DNA of 9,307 nucleotides from JAYWAM01 sp043782425 (GTDB taxonomy: Bacteria > Pseudomonadota > Gammaproteobacteria > Burkholderiales > Usitatibacteraceae), in assembly GCA_043782425.1 (NCBI GenBank), contig JAYWAM010000313.1, positions 1 to 9,307 of the forward strand. Reading direction: 5' to 3'. Of this stretch, positions 1-7,215 are shown piece by piece. The notes beneath the pieces were generated by a model. That model saw only the letters and a list, made by a program, of their open reading frames with translations, made no database searches and had not been told where the DNA came from. Numbering within the stretch: the first letter of the stretch is position 1; each line of letters opens with the position of its first letter. A program made the position numbers and the translations under genes.

Positions 1-862
1 TACCGCCCACGGCAAGTTCCCCGGCACAGTCGCAGTCGAAGGCGAGTACATGGTGGTCAATGGCGACAAGATTCGCGTCTGCGCCAAGCGCAACCCGGCT
101 GAGCTGCCGTGGAAAGAATTGAATGTCGATGTAGTGCTCGAATGCACGGGTCTATTCACCAGCAAAGAAAAAGCCTCCGCCCACCTCACTGCCGGGGCCA
201 AGAAAGTCATCATCTCCGCCCCCGGCGGCAAAGATGTGGACGCCACCATTGTCTATGGCGTCAACCACGCCATCCTCAAAGCCGCGCATACCGTCATCTC
301 CAACGCCAGTTGCACCACCAACTGCCTAGCCCCGCTGGTTAAACCGCTGCACGAAAAAGTCGGTCTGGTGTGCGGTCTCATGACCACCATCCATTCCTAC
401 ACCAACGACCAGGTGCTCACCGATGTGTATCACGAAGACCTGCGCCGCGCGCGCTCGGCCACCATGTCCATGATCCCCACCAAGACCGGCGCCGCCTCAG
501 CCGTCGGTCTGGTGATGCCCGAGCTTAACGGCAAGCTCGACGGTTTCGCCATCCGCGTGCCGACCATCAATGTCTCGCTGGTCGATCTATCGTTCGTCGC
601 CAAGCGCGCCACCAGCGTCGACGAAGTCAACGCCATCATGAAAGACGCCTCGCAAGGCGCGCTCAAGGGCATACTCAACTACAACACCGGCCCGCTGGTC
701 TCGGTGGACTTCAACCACGACCCGGCTTCGAGCACTTTTGACGCCACCTTGACCAAGGTATCCGAAGGCACCCTCGTCAAGGTATCGAGCTGGTACGACA
801 ACGAGTGGGGCTTTAGCAACCGCATGCTCGATACCACCGTGGCGTGGATGGGCGCGAAATAA
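1..862 (+). CDS. gap: Glyceraldehyde-3-phosphate dehydrogenase, 3' part (5' end outside window)
   Basis: Converts glyceraldehyde-3-phosphate, NAD+ and phosphate to 1,3-bisphosphoglycerate in the cytoplasm (glycolysis, or the reverse direction in carbon fixation and gluconeogenesis). The frame is open from base 2, where it reads TAHGKFPGTV before the first internal Met at 50, so the gene enters from the left. About 286 residues are visible and roughly 45-50 residues of the N-terminal Rossmann fold are missing. The catalytic motif SNASCTTNC is present, with the active-site Cys codon at 311-313. The catalytic His lies in IHSYTNDQ, and the family C-terminal motif SWYDNEWGFSNRMLDT is intact. It stops with TAA. 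The sequence matches ordinary class I bacterial GAPDH; NAD versus NADP preference cannot be judged because the N-terminus is absent. pyk follows 69 bases downstream on the same strand. Confidence 0.97.
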   Translation, partial: TAHGKFPGTVAVEGEYMVVNGDKIRVCAKRNPAELPWKELNVDVVLECTGLFTSKEKASAHLTAGAKKVIISAPGGKDVDATIVYGVNHAILKAAHTVISNASCTTNCLAPLVKPLHEKVGLVCGLMTTIHSYTNDQVLTDVYHEDLRRARSATMSMIPTKTGAASAVGLVMPELNGKLDGFAIRVPTINVSLVDLSFVAKRATSVDEVNAIMKDASQGALKGILNYNTGPLVSVDFNHDPASSTFDATLTKVSEGTLVKVSSWYDNEWGFSNRMLDTTVAWMGAK

Positions 863-873
863 GCGTTACAACA

Positions 874-909
874 CCCTCTCCCGGCCCTTTCCCGCGTTGC
901 GGGAGAGGG
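874..909. repeat. GC-rich hairpin repeat between gap and pyk
   Basis: The best local fold pairs 885-895 with 899-909 (11 bp with one G-U, 3-nt loop). An alternative pairs the perfect arms CCCTCTCCC at 874-882 and GGGAGAGGG at 901-909. There is no T-run, so it is not a classical terminator; it lies inside a likely co-transcribed gap-pyk unit and could modulate readthrough or protect mRNA ends. The same arm sequences recur after metW (9257-9282), which marks it as a dispersed intergenic repeat. Confidence 0.75.
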
Positions 910-931
910 AGAAAAAACAAAAAGGTAATCA

Positions 932-2365
932 ATGTCGCGCGCAACAAAAATCGTCGCCACCCTCGGCCCTGCTTCCAGCAGCGCTGAGGTTCTGAGCAAA
1001 CTGGTCCTGGCCGGCGTGGATGTTTTCCGGCTGAATTTCTCGCACGGAACTGCACAGGATCATCTGGATGGCGCCGCCTTGGTGCGCTCACTCGCCGCAA
1101 AGCACGGAAGGGCGGTGGGTTTGCTGGCCGACTTGCAAGGCCCCAAAATTCGTGTCGGTAGATTCGAGAACAACCAGATCATGCTGAGAGCGGGCGACCC
1201 ATTCGTGCTCGATGCAAAATGCGAATTGGGTAACCAGGAGCGCGTCGGCATCGATTACAAAGACTTGCCGCGCGACGTGAAATCCGGCGACGTGCTGCTA
1301 CTCAATGACGGCTTGTTGGTGTTTGATGTAGATGACGTGCGCGGTAACGAGATTCGCTGTGTGGTGAAGGCCGGCGGCGTGCTGTCCAACAACAAAGGCA
1401 TTAACCGCAGGGGCGGTGGACTCAGCGCACCGCCGCTGACGCCAAAGGATATGCAGGACATCAAGACCGCCGCCGCGATGAAGGCGGATTTTCTGGCGGT
1501 GTCGTTCCCCAAATCAAGCGCGGATATGTACATGGCGGGCGAGCTGATGCGCGCTGCGGGTGGGCGCGCCATGCTGATCGCCAAGATTGAACGCGCCGAG
1601 GCCATCCCCGCGCTGGAGGAAATCATGGCAGCGTGCGACGGCATCATGGTGGCGCGCGGCGACCTGTCGGTGGAGGTGGGCGACGCAGCCGTGCCAGCGT
1701 TGCAAAAACGCATGATCCGCATGGCGCGCGAAAGGAACAAGCTCACCATCACCGCCACACAGATGATGGAGTCAATGATCTCCAATCCGATTCCCACGCG
1801 CGCCGAAGTTTCCGATGTCGCCAACGCGGTGCTGGACGGCACCGATGCCGTGATGCTGTCGGCTGAATCGGCCTCGGGCCAGTACCCGGTCGAAACGGTT
1901 GAAGCCATGGTGCGCATCTGCCGCGAAGCGGAAAAATCCGCCTCCGTGACTCTGGATCGCGATTTTCTCGACCGCGTGTTCACGCGCGTCGATCAATCCA
2001 TCGCCATGGGCGCGCTGTTCACCGCGCATCATCTCAAGGTGAAAGCCATCGCCGCCCTGACGCAATCGGGCTCGACGGCTTTGTGGATGTCGCGCCTCAA
2101 TTCGGGCGTGCCTATCTTTGCCTTGACGCCGGAAGCCGAAACCCAGACCAAGGTTGCGCTGTTCCGCGACGTGCGCCCCTTCACGCTCGCCTATGAGGGC
2201 CACGACCGCGAGAGGCTGCTTTATGAGGCTGAAAAAGTTTTACTCGATCAGGGTGTGGTCAACAGGGGCGACATCATCGTCATCACCATGGGCGAGCCCA
2301 TCGGCCAATCGGGCGGCACCAATACCATGAAAATCGTCAAGGTCGGCGAGCAGCGTAACGCGTAG
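932..2365 (+). CDS. pyk: Pyruvate kinase, PykA (type II) subfamily
   Basis: Transfers phosphate from phosphoenolpyruvate to ADP, giving pyruvate and ATP in the cytoplasm. The 477 residues match the usual length. The barrel motifs occur in order: KIVATLGPASSS (6-17), FRLNFSHG (32-39), ADLQGPKIRVG (66-76), the pyruvate kinase signature around IAKIERAEA (216-224, with substrate-binding Lys218 and Glu220), MVARGDL (239-245) and ATQMMESM (275-282). The segment SNNKGINRRGGGLSA (152-166) is the form seen in E. coli PykA rather than PykF, as is the GTNTMKIVKV ending. ATG at 932 is preceded by AAAAAGG about 6 bases upstream. Residue 246 is Ser (GDLSVEVG) where Gly is usual, a minor variation. The TAG stop lies inside the repeat that begins at 2362. 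Confidence 0.97.
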   Translation: MSRATKIVATLGPASSSAEVLSKLVLAGVDVFRLNFSHGTAQDHLDGAALVRSLAAKHGRAVGLLADLQGPKIRVGRFENNQIMLRAGDPFVLDAKCELGNQERVGIDYKDLPRDVKSGDVLLLNDGLLVFDVDDVRGNEIRCVVKAGGVLSNNKGINRRGGGLSAPPLTPKDMQDIKTAAAMKADFLAVSFPKSSADMYMAGELMRAAGGRAMLIAKIERAEAIPALEEIMAACDGIMVARGDLSVEVGDAAVPALQKRMIRMARERNKLTITATQMMESMISNPIPTRAEVSDVANAVLDGTDAVMLSAESASGQYPVETVEAMVRICREAEKSASVTLDRDFLDRVFTRVDQSIAMGALFTAHHLKVKAIAALTQSGSTALWMSRLNSGVPIFALTPEAETQTKVALFRDVRPFTLAYEGHDRERLLYEAEKVLLDQGVVNRGDIIVITMGEPIGQSGGTNTMKIVKVGEQRNA

Positions 2366-2444
2366 GGTGCAATAAGCGATAGCGCATTGCACCGGATGGT
2401 TGAAGAAACATGCGGCGCAATGCCCGTTGGTTATTGCGCCCTAC
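2362..2444. repeat. 83-bp REP-like inverted pair overlapping the pyk stop codon
   Basis: The ends are inverted repeats: GTAGGGTGCAATAA at 2362-2375 against TTATTGCGCCCTAC at 2431-2444 (13 of 14 match). Each end also folds by itself. Unit A pairs GGTGCAAT (2366-2373) with ATTGCACC (2386-2393). Unit B pairs GGCGCAAT (2414-2421) with ATTGCGCC (2433-2440). The two units differ by a compensated T-A to C-G pair, so hairpin formation is conserved. Bases 2394-2413 link them. This is the organisation of a bacterial interspersed palindromic (BIME-like) doublet. The first unit supplies the TAG stop of pyk. Confidence 0.8.
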
Positions 2445-2507
2445 ACGGGCTGATGTAGAAAACTTCTAATTCTCGATATAAGTGGGAATGAGTTCACCTG
2501 ATTTGTC

Positions 2508-2538
2508 ATTCCCGCGAAAGCGGGAATCCATTTTTTTT
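2508..2538 (+). terminator. Probable intrinsic terminator for the gap-pyk transcript
   Basis: An 8-bp stem, ATTCCCGC paired with GCGGGAAT around a GAAA loop, is followed after three bases by eight T residues (2531-2538). It lies 142 bases past the pyk stop. The stem is unit 1 of the repeat at 2504-2576, so the repeat seems to have been adopted as a terminator. Confidence 0.65.
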
Positions 2539-2544
2539 CAAGAG

Positions 2545-2571
2545 AAAAATGGTTCCCCGCTTTCGCGGGGA
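2545..2571 (-). terminator. Probable intrinsic terminator for the DUF898-yciA operon
   Basis: Read on the minus strand, TCCCCGC and GCGGGGA pair around a GAAA loop (2554-2571) and are followed by ACCA and five T residues (2549-2545). It lies about 117 bases beyond the yciA stop. The stem is unit 2 of the inverted pair, so the element can terminate both convergent operons. Confidence 0.6.
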
Positions 2572-2650
2572 CGACACTTGTTCTGAGGTTACTTAAACTC
2601 ATTTTCACATCACTTTGAATCGCACCCTGCTACACGGGTTTACATGTTTC

Positions 2651-2677
2651 CTTTGTGATCTTTGTGTGCTTTGTGGT
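2651..2677. repeat. Three-copy 9-bp tandem repeat, CTTTGTGNN
   Basis: CTTTGTGAT, CTTTGTGTG and CTTTGTGGT follow each other without gaps. The first seven bases of each unit are identical. The array ends 10 bases before the yciA stop codon. No function is evident. Confidence 0.7.
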
Positions 2678-2687
2678 TCAACTGGCC

Positions 2688-3077
2688 TCAAGCCTCCAGC
2701 GGCAGGGGCCGCGGCTTGCGATCCTTGTCGACGGCCACGTAGGTCAATGTCGCCTCGGTGACTTTCACTACATTGCCGCGGCCATCGCGCCCGCGTTGCG
2801 CATAGACTTCAACGTCTACCGTCACTGAAGTCCGCCCCGCTTTCTGTATCTGCGCATAGAAGCTCACCACGTCGCCGACGAACACCGCCTCCTTGAACTG
2901 GAATGAATTCACCGCCACCGTCACCACCGCGCCTTGTGCGCGCTCGAACGCCGGCACGCTGCCGGCCAGATCAACCTGCGCCATCACCCAGCCGCCGAAA
3001 ATGGTGCCGTTGGCGTTGGTGTCGGCGGGCATGGGGATGATGCGTAACGTGGGCTGCTTGCCTTCGGGTAATTTCAC
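2688..3077 (-). CDS. yciA: Acyl-CoA thioesterase, YciA-type hotdog fold
   Basis: Hydrolyses acyl-CoA to free acid and CoA in the cytoplasm; E. coli YciA is a broad-range enzyme of this family. The 129 residues are a full-length single hotdog domain. The diagnostic segment PADTNANGTIFGGW (17-30) is followed by VMAQVDLAG, with Asp36 the probable catalytic acid. The motifs VGDVVSFYA (67-75) and VTEATLTYVAVD (106-117) also match YciA. The start is GTG at 3077-3075, overlapping the stop of the upstream synthetase gene in the four bases GTGA. AAAGGA (3091-3086) lies 8 bases before it. Overlap with a short spacing to a good ribosome site indicates translational coupling. Chain-length preference cannot be read from the sequence. 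Confidence 0.93.
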   Translation of the reverse strand: MKLPEGKQPTLRIIPMPADTNANGTIFGGWVMAQVDLAGSVPAFERAQGAVVTVAVNSFQFKEAVFVGDVVSFYAQIQKAGRTSVTVDVEVYAQRGRDGRGNVVKVTEATLTYVAVDKDRKPRPLPLEA

Positions 3078-4903
3078 AGGGTGTGTCCTTTATACATGGC
3101 GTCGATAAGGGGGCGGTATTTGTCAAAAATGACTTTGCGTTTAAGTTTCAACGTGGGCGTCATGAAGCCGTTATCGATGGTCCATTTTTCCGCCACGATG
3201 GCGACGCGCCGTATCTGGGCAAAACCGGGAAATTGTTTGATGAGCTTGGCAATGCGCTGGGTGATGAATTTCTCGGCCTTGTCCTTGGTTTCACCGGCAA
3301 GGTTGGCCGTTAAACCGTTGTGCGCCGCCACACGCGCCCACTCCTCGTCGTTCAGTACGACCAATGCCGTCAGAAAGGGCTGCCCTTCACCGTAAATCAG
3401 CACTTGTTCAAACAGCGGATCAAGCAAAATGGCGAGCTCCATGTCCACCGGCGGCACTTTTTCGCCATTGCCCAACACGATGATTTCCTTAATACGCCCG
3501 GTGATGTAAACGAAATCGTTGTCAATGCGCGCCTGATCGCCGCTGTTCAGCCAGCCATCTTCAGACAGCACGGCGCGTGTCGCTTCGGCATTATTCCAAT
3601 AGCCCAGCATGATGTTGGGGCCGCGCGCGAACAACACGCTGTTTTCGCCTATCTTCAATTCCACACCGGTGATTGCCGGGCCGACACTTTTCGGATCGTT
3701 CCTGGCAAGCCGGTTGACCGTCAGCAAGGGGCTGGCTTCCGTCAGCCCATAGCCCTGGCAGATGGGCAGGCCAAGACCGACAAAAACTTTCGACACCGCA
3801 GGCGATAGCGCTGCGCCGCCGCTGATGGCAAGACGCAGACGTCCGCCAAGGCGTTCGAGAATTTTGTCCGCCACCAGCGATTTTAGAATCGGCCATAGCA
3901 GTAACCCAGGCTGCCACGGCCCTCTGCCTTGCTGATGCTCGAAGCGCGCCCAGCCAACATCCACTGCCAGGTCGAACAACTTGTGCTTGATGGGGCTGGC
4001 TTTTTTGAGCTGCTCGTTGATGGCGGCAAGAAAGCGCTCATAAATACGCGGCACCGACATCAGCACCGTGGGCTTGATGGACTTGAGGTCTTCGGCCAAC
4101 TGCGGCACCGAGCGCGCAAACGCCACACCCGCACCCGAAACGATATTGAGATAGTAACCGGCAGTGCGCTCAAACATGTGCGACAGCGGCAGGAAAGACA
4201 AAAAAAGATCATCGGGGTAGACCTCAAAATCAGCCAATCCCGATTGCACATTGGCGAGGATGTTGCGATGCGACAACATCACGCCCTTGGGTCGCCCGGT
4301 GGTGCCTGAGGTGTAAACAATGGTCGCCAAGTCGCCGCCCTTGCCGGGCGGGCGCTCGAAGCTGCCGGGCGTACTGGGCATCCAGTCCGATAACGTTTGC
4401 AAGCGCGGCTCGGATTCATCTGCTACCGGCTTGATGGTGAGAATGCGCTTCAGCGACGTAAGCTGCTCCTTGACGCTTTTGAGGCGCTTCCAGTGTTCTT
4501 CACCTTCAATCACAATCAGCCGCACCGCCGCATCGTTGATGATGAAAGCCACGTTCTCGGGGCGATCATCGACAAACAGCGGAACTGGCACCAGGCCATG
4601 AGCAAAAGCAGCCTGATCGGCGACCACCCAACACACGCAATTTTTGAGCATGATGGCGATGCGTTCGCCCGCTTGCAGCCCTTCGCGCCGAAAGCCCTCG
4701 CGCGCGCGGGCGATGATGTCGGCCATTTCACGCCATGAATAGTCACGCCACTTCTGCTGCGCTTGATCGTATTCACGGTAGGCGCAAGCATTCGGCGAGC
4801 GCGTTGCGCGTGCGGAAAAAGCCTCGGCAATCGTCGCCTCAACGCTTAGCGCGATGTAGCGCGTATGGTGGAAACCACGATGGGCGTTGAGTGATCTTGT
4901 CAT
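3074..4903 (-). CDS. Long-chain fatty acyl-CoA synthetase (AMP-forming, FAA1/FadD15-like)
   Basis: Activates a fatty acid with ATP to an acyl-adenylate and then to acyl-CoA. The 609 residues are typical of the long bacterial/eukaryotic-like synthetase group. The ANL-superfamily core motifs are all visible: the phosphate-binding loop VYTSGTTGRPKGVMLSH (196-212), FLPLSHMFER (237-246), YGLTE (385-389), GWLNSGDQARI (450-460), ITGRIKEIIVLGNGEKVPP (467-485) and the C-terminal TPTLKLKRK (582-590), which carries the lysine used in adenylation. No signal peptide or clear membrane helix is seen. ATG at 4903 has GAGGAG (4916-4911) 7 bases upstream. The gene follows the M48 peptidase after 26 bases and overlaps yciA. 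I give no symbol because it is not an obvious orthologue of E. coli fadD, and the exact substrate is unknown. Confidence 0.94.
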   Translation of the reverse strand: MTRSLNAHRGFHHTRYIALSVEATIAEAFSARATRSPNACAYREYDQAQQKWRDYSWREMADIIARAREGFRREGLQAGERIAIMLKNCVCWVVADQAAFAHGLVPVPLFVDDRPENVAFIINDAAVRLIVIEGEEHWKRLKSVKEQLTSLKRILTIKPVADESEPRLQTLSDWMPSTPGSFERPPGKGGDLATIVYTSGTTGRPKGVMLSHRNILANVQSGLADFEVYPDDLFLSFLPLSHMFERTAGYYLNIVSGAGVAFARSVPQLAEDLKSIKPTVLMSVPRIYERFLAAINEQLKKASPIKHKLFDLAVDVGWARFEHQQGRGPWQPGLLLWPILKSLVADKILERLGGRLRLAISGGAALSPAVSKVFVGLGLPICQGYGLTEASPLLTVNRLARNDPKSVGPAITGVELKIGENSVLFARGPNIMLGYWNNAEATRAVLSEDGWLNSGDQARIDNDFVYITGRIKEIIVLGNGEKVPPVDMELAILLDPLFEQVLIYGEGQPFLTALVVLNDEEWARVAAHNGLTANLAGETKDKAEKFITQRIAKLIKQFPGFAQIRRVAIVAEKWTIDNGFMTPTLKLKRKVIFDKYRPLIDAMYKGHTL

Positions 4904-4929
4904 AGTTTAGCTCCTCACGCCAAGCATCC

Positions 4930-6033
4930 TCAGCGCGCCGCATCCTCGGCCGCCTGGATTCTGTCTTGCGTCGCAGGATGGGTGGACAGATAACCAAAAT
5001 CCCGCTTACGTCCTTTCTCCTTGGTCTTGCCTTCTGGTTTATTGTCTGTCTTGCTTTCCGCGTCTTCCATTCCCACCGAAGCCTCAAGCGTCTGGAGCGC
5101 TAACCCCAGTTCGCGCGGAGAGCGACCGGTTTTTTTCAGCAGATCGAATGCATAACTATCCGCCTCGCGTTCAAAGCTCTGTGAATACTGCGCATGCGCC
5201 AAGGCCGTCGGCACGGTCGCCGCAATACCGGCCACGGCAGAGGCGTCACCATAAACCGCCATCGCCAGCAGCGCGGTGGCCGAATTTTGCAACACATAAC
5301 GCAAGCTGTGACGATGCTGGACGTGGCCGAGCTCGTGCGCCAGCACGGCGATAATCTGCTTGTCGTCGGGCATGATCTTCACCAGTTGGTCAGTCATGAC
5401 AATGATACCGCCGGGCAAGGCGAACGCATTGGCTCCGATCCAGTTGCCATCGCGAAACTCCAGACGTACCGATTCAGGCTGATCGGAAGTGGCGCGCAGT
5501 TCGGAGAACGACTTTGTCAGCGCGGCGCGGCGTGGCGCGTCGAGCTTGCTCGGCGCAAACACATAATCATCGAGCGCCTTCAAACTTTCTTGCGCAAGAT
5601 CCGCTTCCAGGCTCGCCGGCAGCACCATGGCAATCTCGCGCGCCGCCCACGGTACGCCGTAGCGATAACCGCTCCAACACAGGCCAATGGTAAGAATCAG
5701 CGCAAAGATAACAAATTTGCGGTGCGACTCCAGGCGATGCGCCAGGGTGCTGCGCGCCGCGTGCCTAAAGGCGGCATCTACTGCCTCGTGATCCCGCGTC
5801 AACGCTGCAGCGCCGTCGGGAAATGCAATGCGGCGCGGCATGCCGCCCAGGCGCGGCGAGATTCTTACAACATCGGCAGGTACGCTAAATTCAACGTCAG
5901 CGCCGCTTACTGTCACGCTGCCGTCGCTCACCACCAGGGTCACCTGGTGGCGGCGCGAGTTTCTGCCATCGTAGAAATCAGCGTTGATGGTCGTCACAGC
6001 GTTTCCCACCGTGCTTTCCGTGGTGTTTTCCAT
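4930..6033 (-). CDS. Membrane-anchored M48 family zinc metallopeptidase
   Basis: A probable membrane-bound zinc endopeptidase of the M48 family (HtpX/Ste24/BepA superfamily), 367 residues. Residues 1-100 form a separate, beta-rich-looking N-terminal domain starting INADFYDGRNSRRHQV. One hydrophobic helix spans about 106-126. The catalytic motif HELGH is at 233-237 (His233 and His237 bind zinc, Glu234 is catalytic). The third zinc ligand is probably Glu288 in EREAD. The family motif STHPATQDRI is at 350-359. A highly charged, probably disordered stretch covers 322-345. ATG at 6033 shares one base with the stop of the DUF898 gene (TGATG) and has no strong ribosome site of its own, so coupled translation is likely. 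The N-terminal domain resembles the uncharacterised region often found before M48 domains (DUF7092, from memory). Substrate and topology are not determinable here. Confidence 0.92.
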   Translation of the reverse strand: MENTTESTVGNAVTTINADFYDGRNSRRHQVTLVVSDGSVTVSGADVEFSVPADVVRISPRLGGMPRRIAFPDGAAALTRDHEAVDAAFRHAARSTLAHRLESHRKFVIFALILTIGLCWSGYRYGVPWAAREIAMVLPASLEADLAQESLKALDDYVFAPSKLDAPRRAALTKSFSELRATSDQPESVRLEFRDGNWIGANAFALPGGIIVMTDQLVKIMPDDKQIIAVLAHELGHVQHRHSLRYVLQNSATALLAMAVYGDASAVAGIAATVPTALAHAQYSQSFEREADSYAFDLLKKTGRSPRELGLALQTLEASVGMEDAESKTDNKPEGKTKEKGRKRDFGYLSTHPATQDRIQAAEDAAR

Positions 6034-7169
6034 CAGAGCGACAAATCCACGTCGAAAAACTCGCCCATTTCCTCGCCCGTGGCGGCGACTTGTTGCCCCA
6101 CCTCGGCAACGAAAGTGTCCAGGTCGCCGGCTGATTCAAGCACCATCACACTGGCGCGGTAGCGCGCGACGCGCACCGCAGCCCAGGGAATCATTAAGCC
6201 TAAAGAGAAAGAAATGACCACCAGGTTGACAAAGTAGATTTTCGCCAGACTCATGGGCGTCATGATGCTGATAAATTTGACGCCATCACCCAGCGTGGTC
6301 GAGTTGAATGTCAGGTTGGTGACACGCGAGCGCAGGTAGCCCGTATACAAAGCGCCAAAAAATAGATAAACGAACGGAATCGCCATCCAGCCGATGATAG
6401 GAATAAATACCAGAATCGCAATCGTTACACCCAGAACTATCACCCCGCCAAGAGCAATCGCAAAGGCAATAAAGTAAAGCTTGTAGAACTGGCCTATGGT
6501 GGCGGAAATCGCCAGCGGCGCGTTGCCATATGAAGAGTGATTGACCTGCAAACGCTTGATTGCACCCATAATGTAAGGATAGACCAGCAACACAAGCAGC
6601 ATGGGAAGAAATATAACCACCCATTCAATTGCGCTTGGCATGCGTTTTTCCTCGGGGCGGTACTGCGGTAGGAAGAAAAGAACGATGGCCATCACAATGA
6701 AAGGCCAGATTGCCTTAAATATATCTTGATAGCTGGCCTTGAAATGAAAACGAATTTCCCGGTAGCTTGAATTGAATGCGTTGAAAGCCATAGAGCGCGC
6801 GATCAGCCAGGGCGCCAGCAAGGCAAGAATGACGAGAACTCCTTGGGCAGTCTTGGGTGAGTAATAGCCCGCGCCCGAATAAAGCGCCAGCGCCAGCAGC
6901 GCGATAATGCGGCCCTTGAGAATGGCGATAGGATTGCCGTGATACTCAAAATTACTGTCCGCCACCCAAGTGTGACCATAAAAGTAGCGTTTCCTGCGCA
7001 CCTTGGCCCACGGCGAATAAATTCCCAGGGTGACGATGGAAAGTAAAAGATTGACGATCCAAATACCAAAATACTCGGACTCATCGCCTGTGAAGGTGAA
7101 TTGATGATGCATGCGTTGCGCCGCTTGCGGCAGCGCCTCATCGGCCTGCGGTAACATGCTTTCGCTCAT
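6033..7169 (-). CDS. DUF898 / YjgN family multi-spanning membrane protein
   Basis: An inner-membrane protein of 378 residues without known biochemical function, belonging to the DUF898 family that includes E. coli YjgN. The family hallmark appears near the start: FTFTGDESEYFGIWIVN followed by TLGIYSPWAKVRRKRYFYG (47-65). Hydrophobic spans occur at about 34-54, 84-103, 110-127, 152-168, 182-202, 229-258, 259-277 and 308-330. The C-terminal span repeats the N-terminal pattern (see findings). The tail 345-378 is acidic and soluble. ATG at 7169 is chosen because AAGGGGAG (7183-7176) lies 6 bases upstream and the product then begins like the family; the frame stays open to 7490, but that extension would run through the metX leader and promoter. 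It is the first gene of a four-gene operon. Confidence 0.9.
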   Translation of the reverse strand: MSESMLPQADEALPQAAQRMHHQFTFTGDESEYFGIWIVNLLLSIVTLGIYSPWAKVRRKRYFYGHTWVADSNFEYHGNPIAILKGRIIALLALALYSGAGYYSPKTAQGVLVILALLAPWLIARSMAFNAFNSSYREIRFHFKASYQDIFKAIWPFIVMAIVLFFLPQYRPEEKRMPSAIEWVVIFLPMLLVLLVYPYIMGAIKRLQVNHSSYGNAPLAISATIGQFYKLYFIAFAIALGGVIVLGVTIAILVFIPIIGWMAIPFVYLFFGALYTGYLRSRVTNLTFNSTTLGDGVKFISIMTPMSLAKIYFVNLVVISFSLGLMIPWAAVRVARYRASVMVLESAGDLDTFVAEVGQQVAATGEEMGEFFDVDLSL

Positions 7170-7215
7170 GGCTTGCTCCCCTTGGTTTTTCCGCTGGTTG
7201 TCGCTGCGGTTTCTC

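Larger units (their letters stand above)
2504..2576. repeat. Second REP-like inverted pair, dRS3-like cores
   Basis: Two 32-nt units lie head to head at 2504-2535 and 2545-2576, separated by 9 nt. They match at 28 of 32 positions after reverse complementing. Unit 1 contains ATTCCC-N8-GGGAAT at 2508-2527, the pattern of the dRS3 repeat of Neisseria and of similar dispersed proteobacterial repeats. Both units have a CCCGC stem closed by a GAAA tetraloop, on opposite strands. With 2362-2444 and 2651-2677 this accounts for most of the 322-base gene-free stretch between pyk and yciA. Bases 2577-2650 hold nothing I recognise. Confidence 0.85.

Noticed and set aside
1255..1983. 242-residue minus-strand frame inside pyk
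   Set aside because: Ser/Ala/Arg-rich antisense shadow of a fully supported pyruvate kinase gene.
2362..2576. Two inverted repeats read as one transposon or MITE with target-site duplication
   Set aside because: The two doublets are unrelated in sequence, no transposase is present, and I see no convincing direct duplication at either boundary.
2651..2677. Short tandem repeat as a CRISPR array or origin iterons
   Set aside because: 9-bp units without spacers are not CRISPR, and no DnaA-box cluster or replication gene is nearby.
5194..6162. Long plus-strand open frame opposite the M48 gene
   Set aside because: Arg/His/Gln-rich composition typical of the antisense of a GC-rich gene, no recognisable motif, and it fully overlaps a gene with clear catalytic residues.
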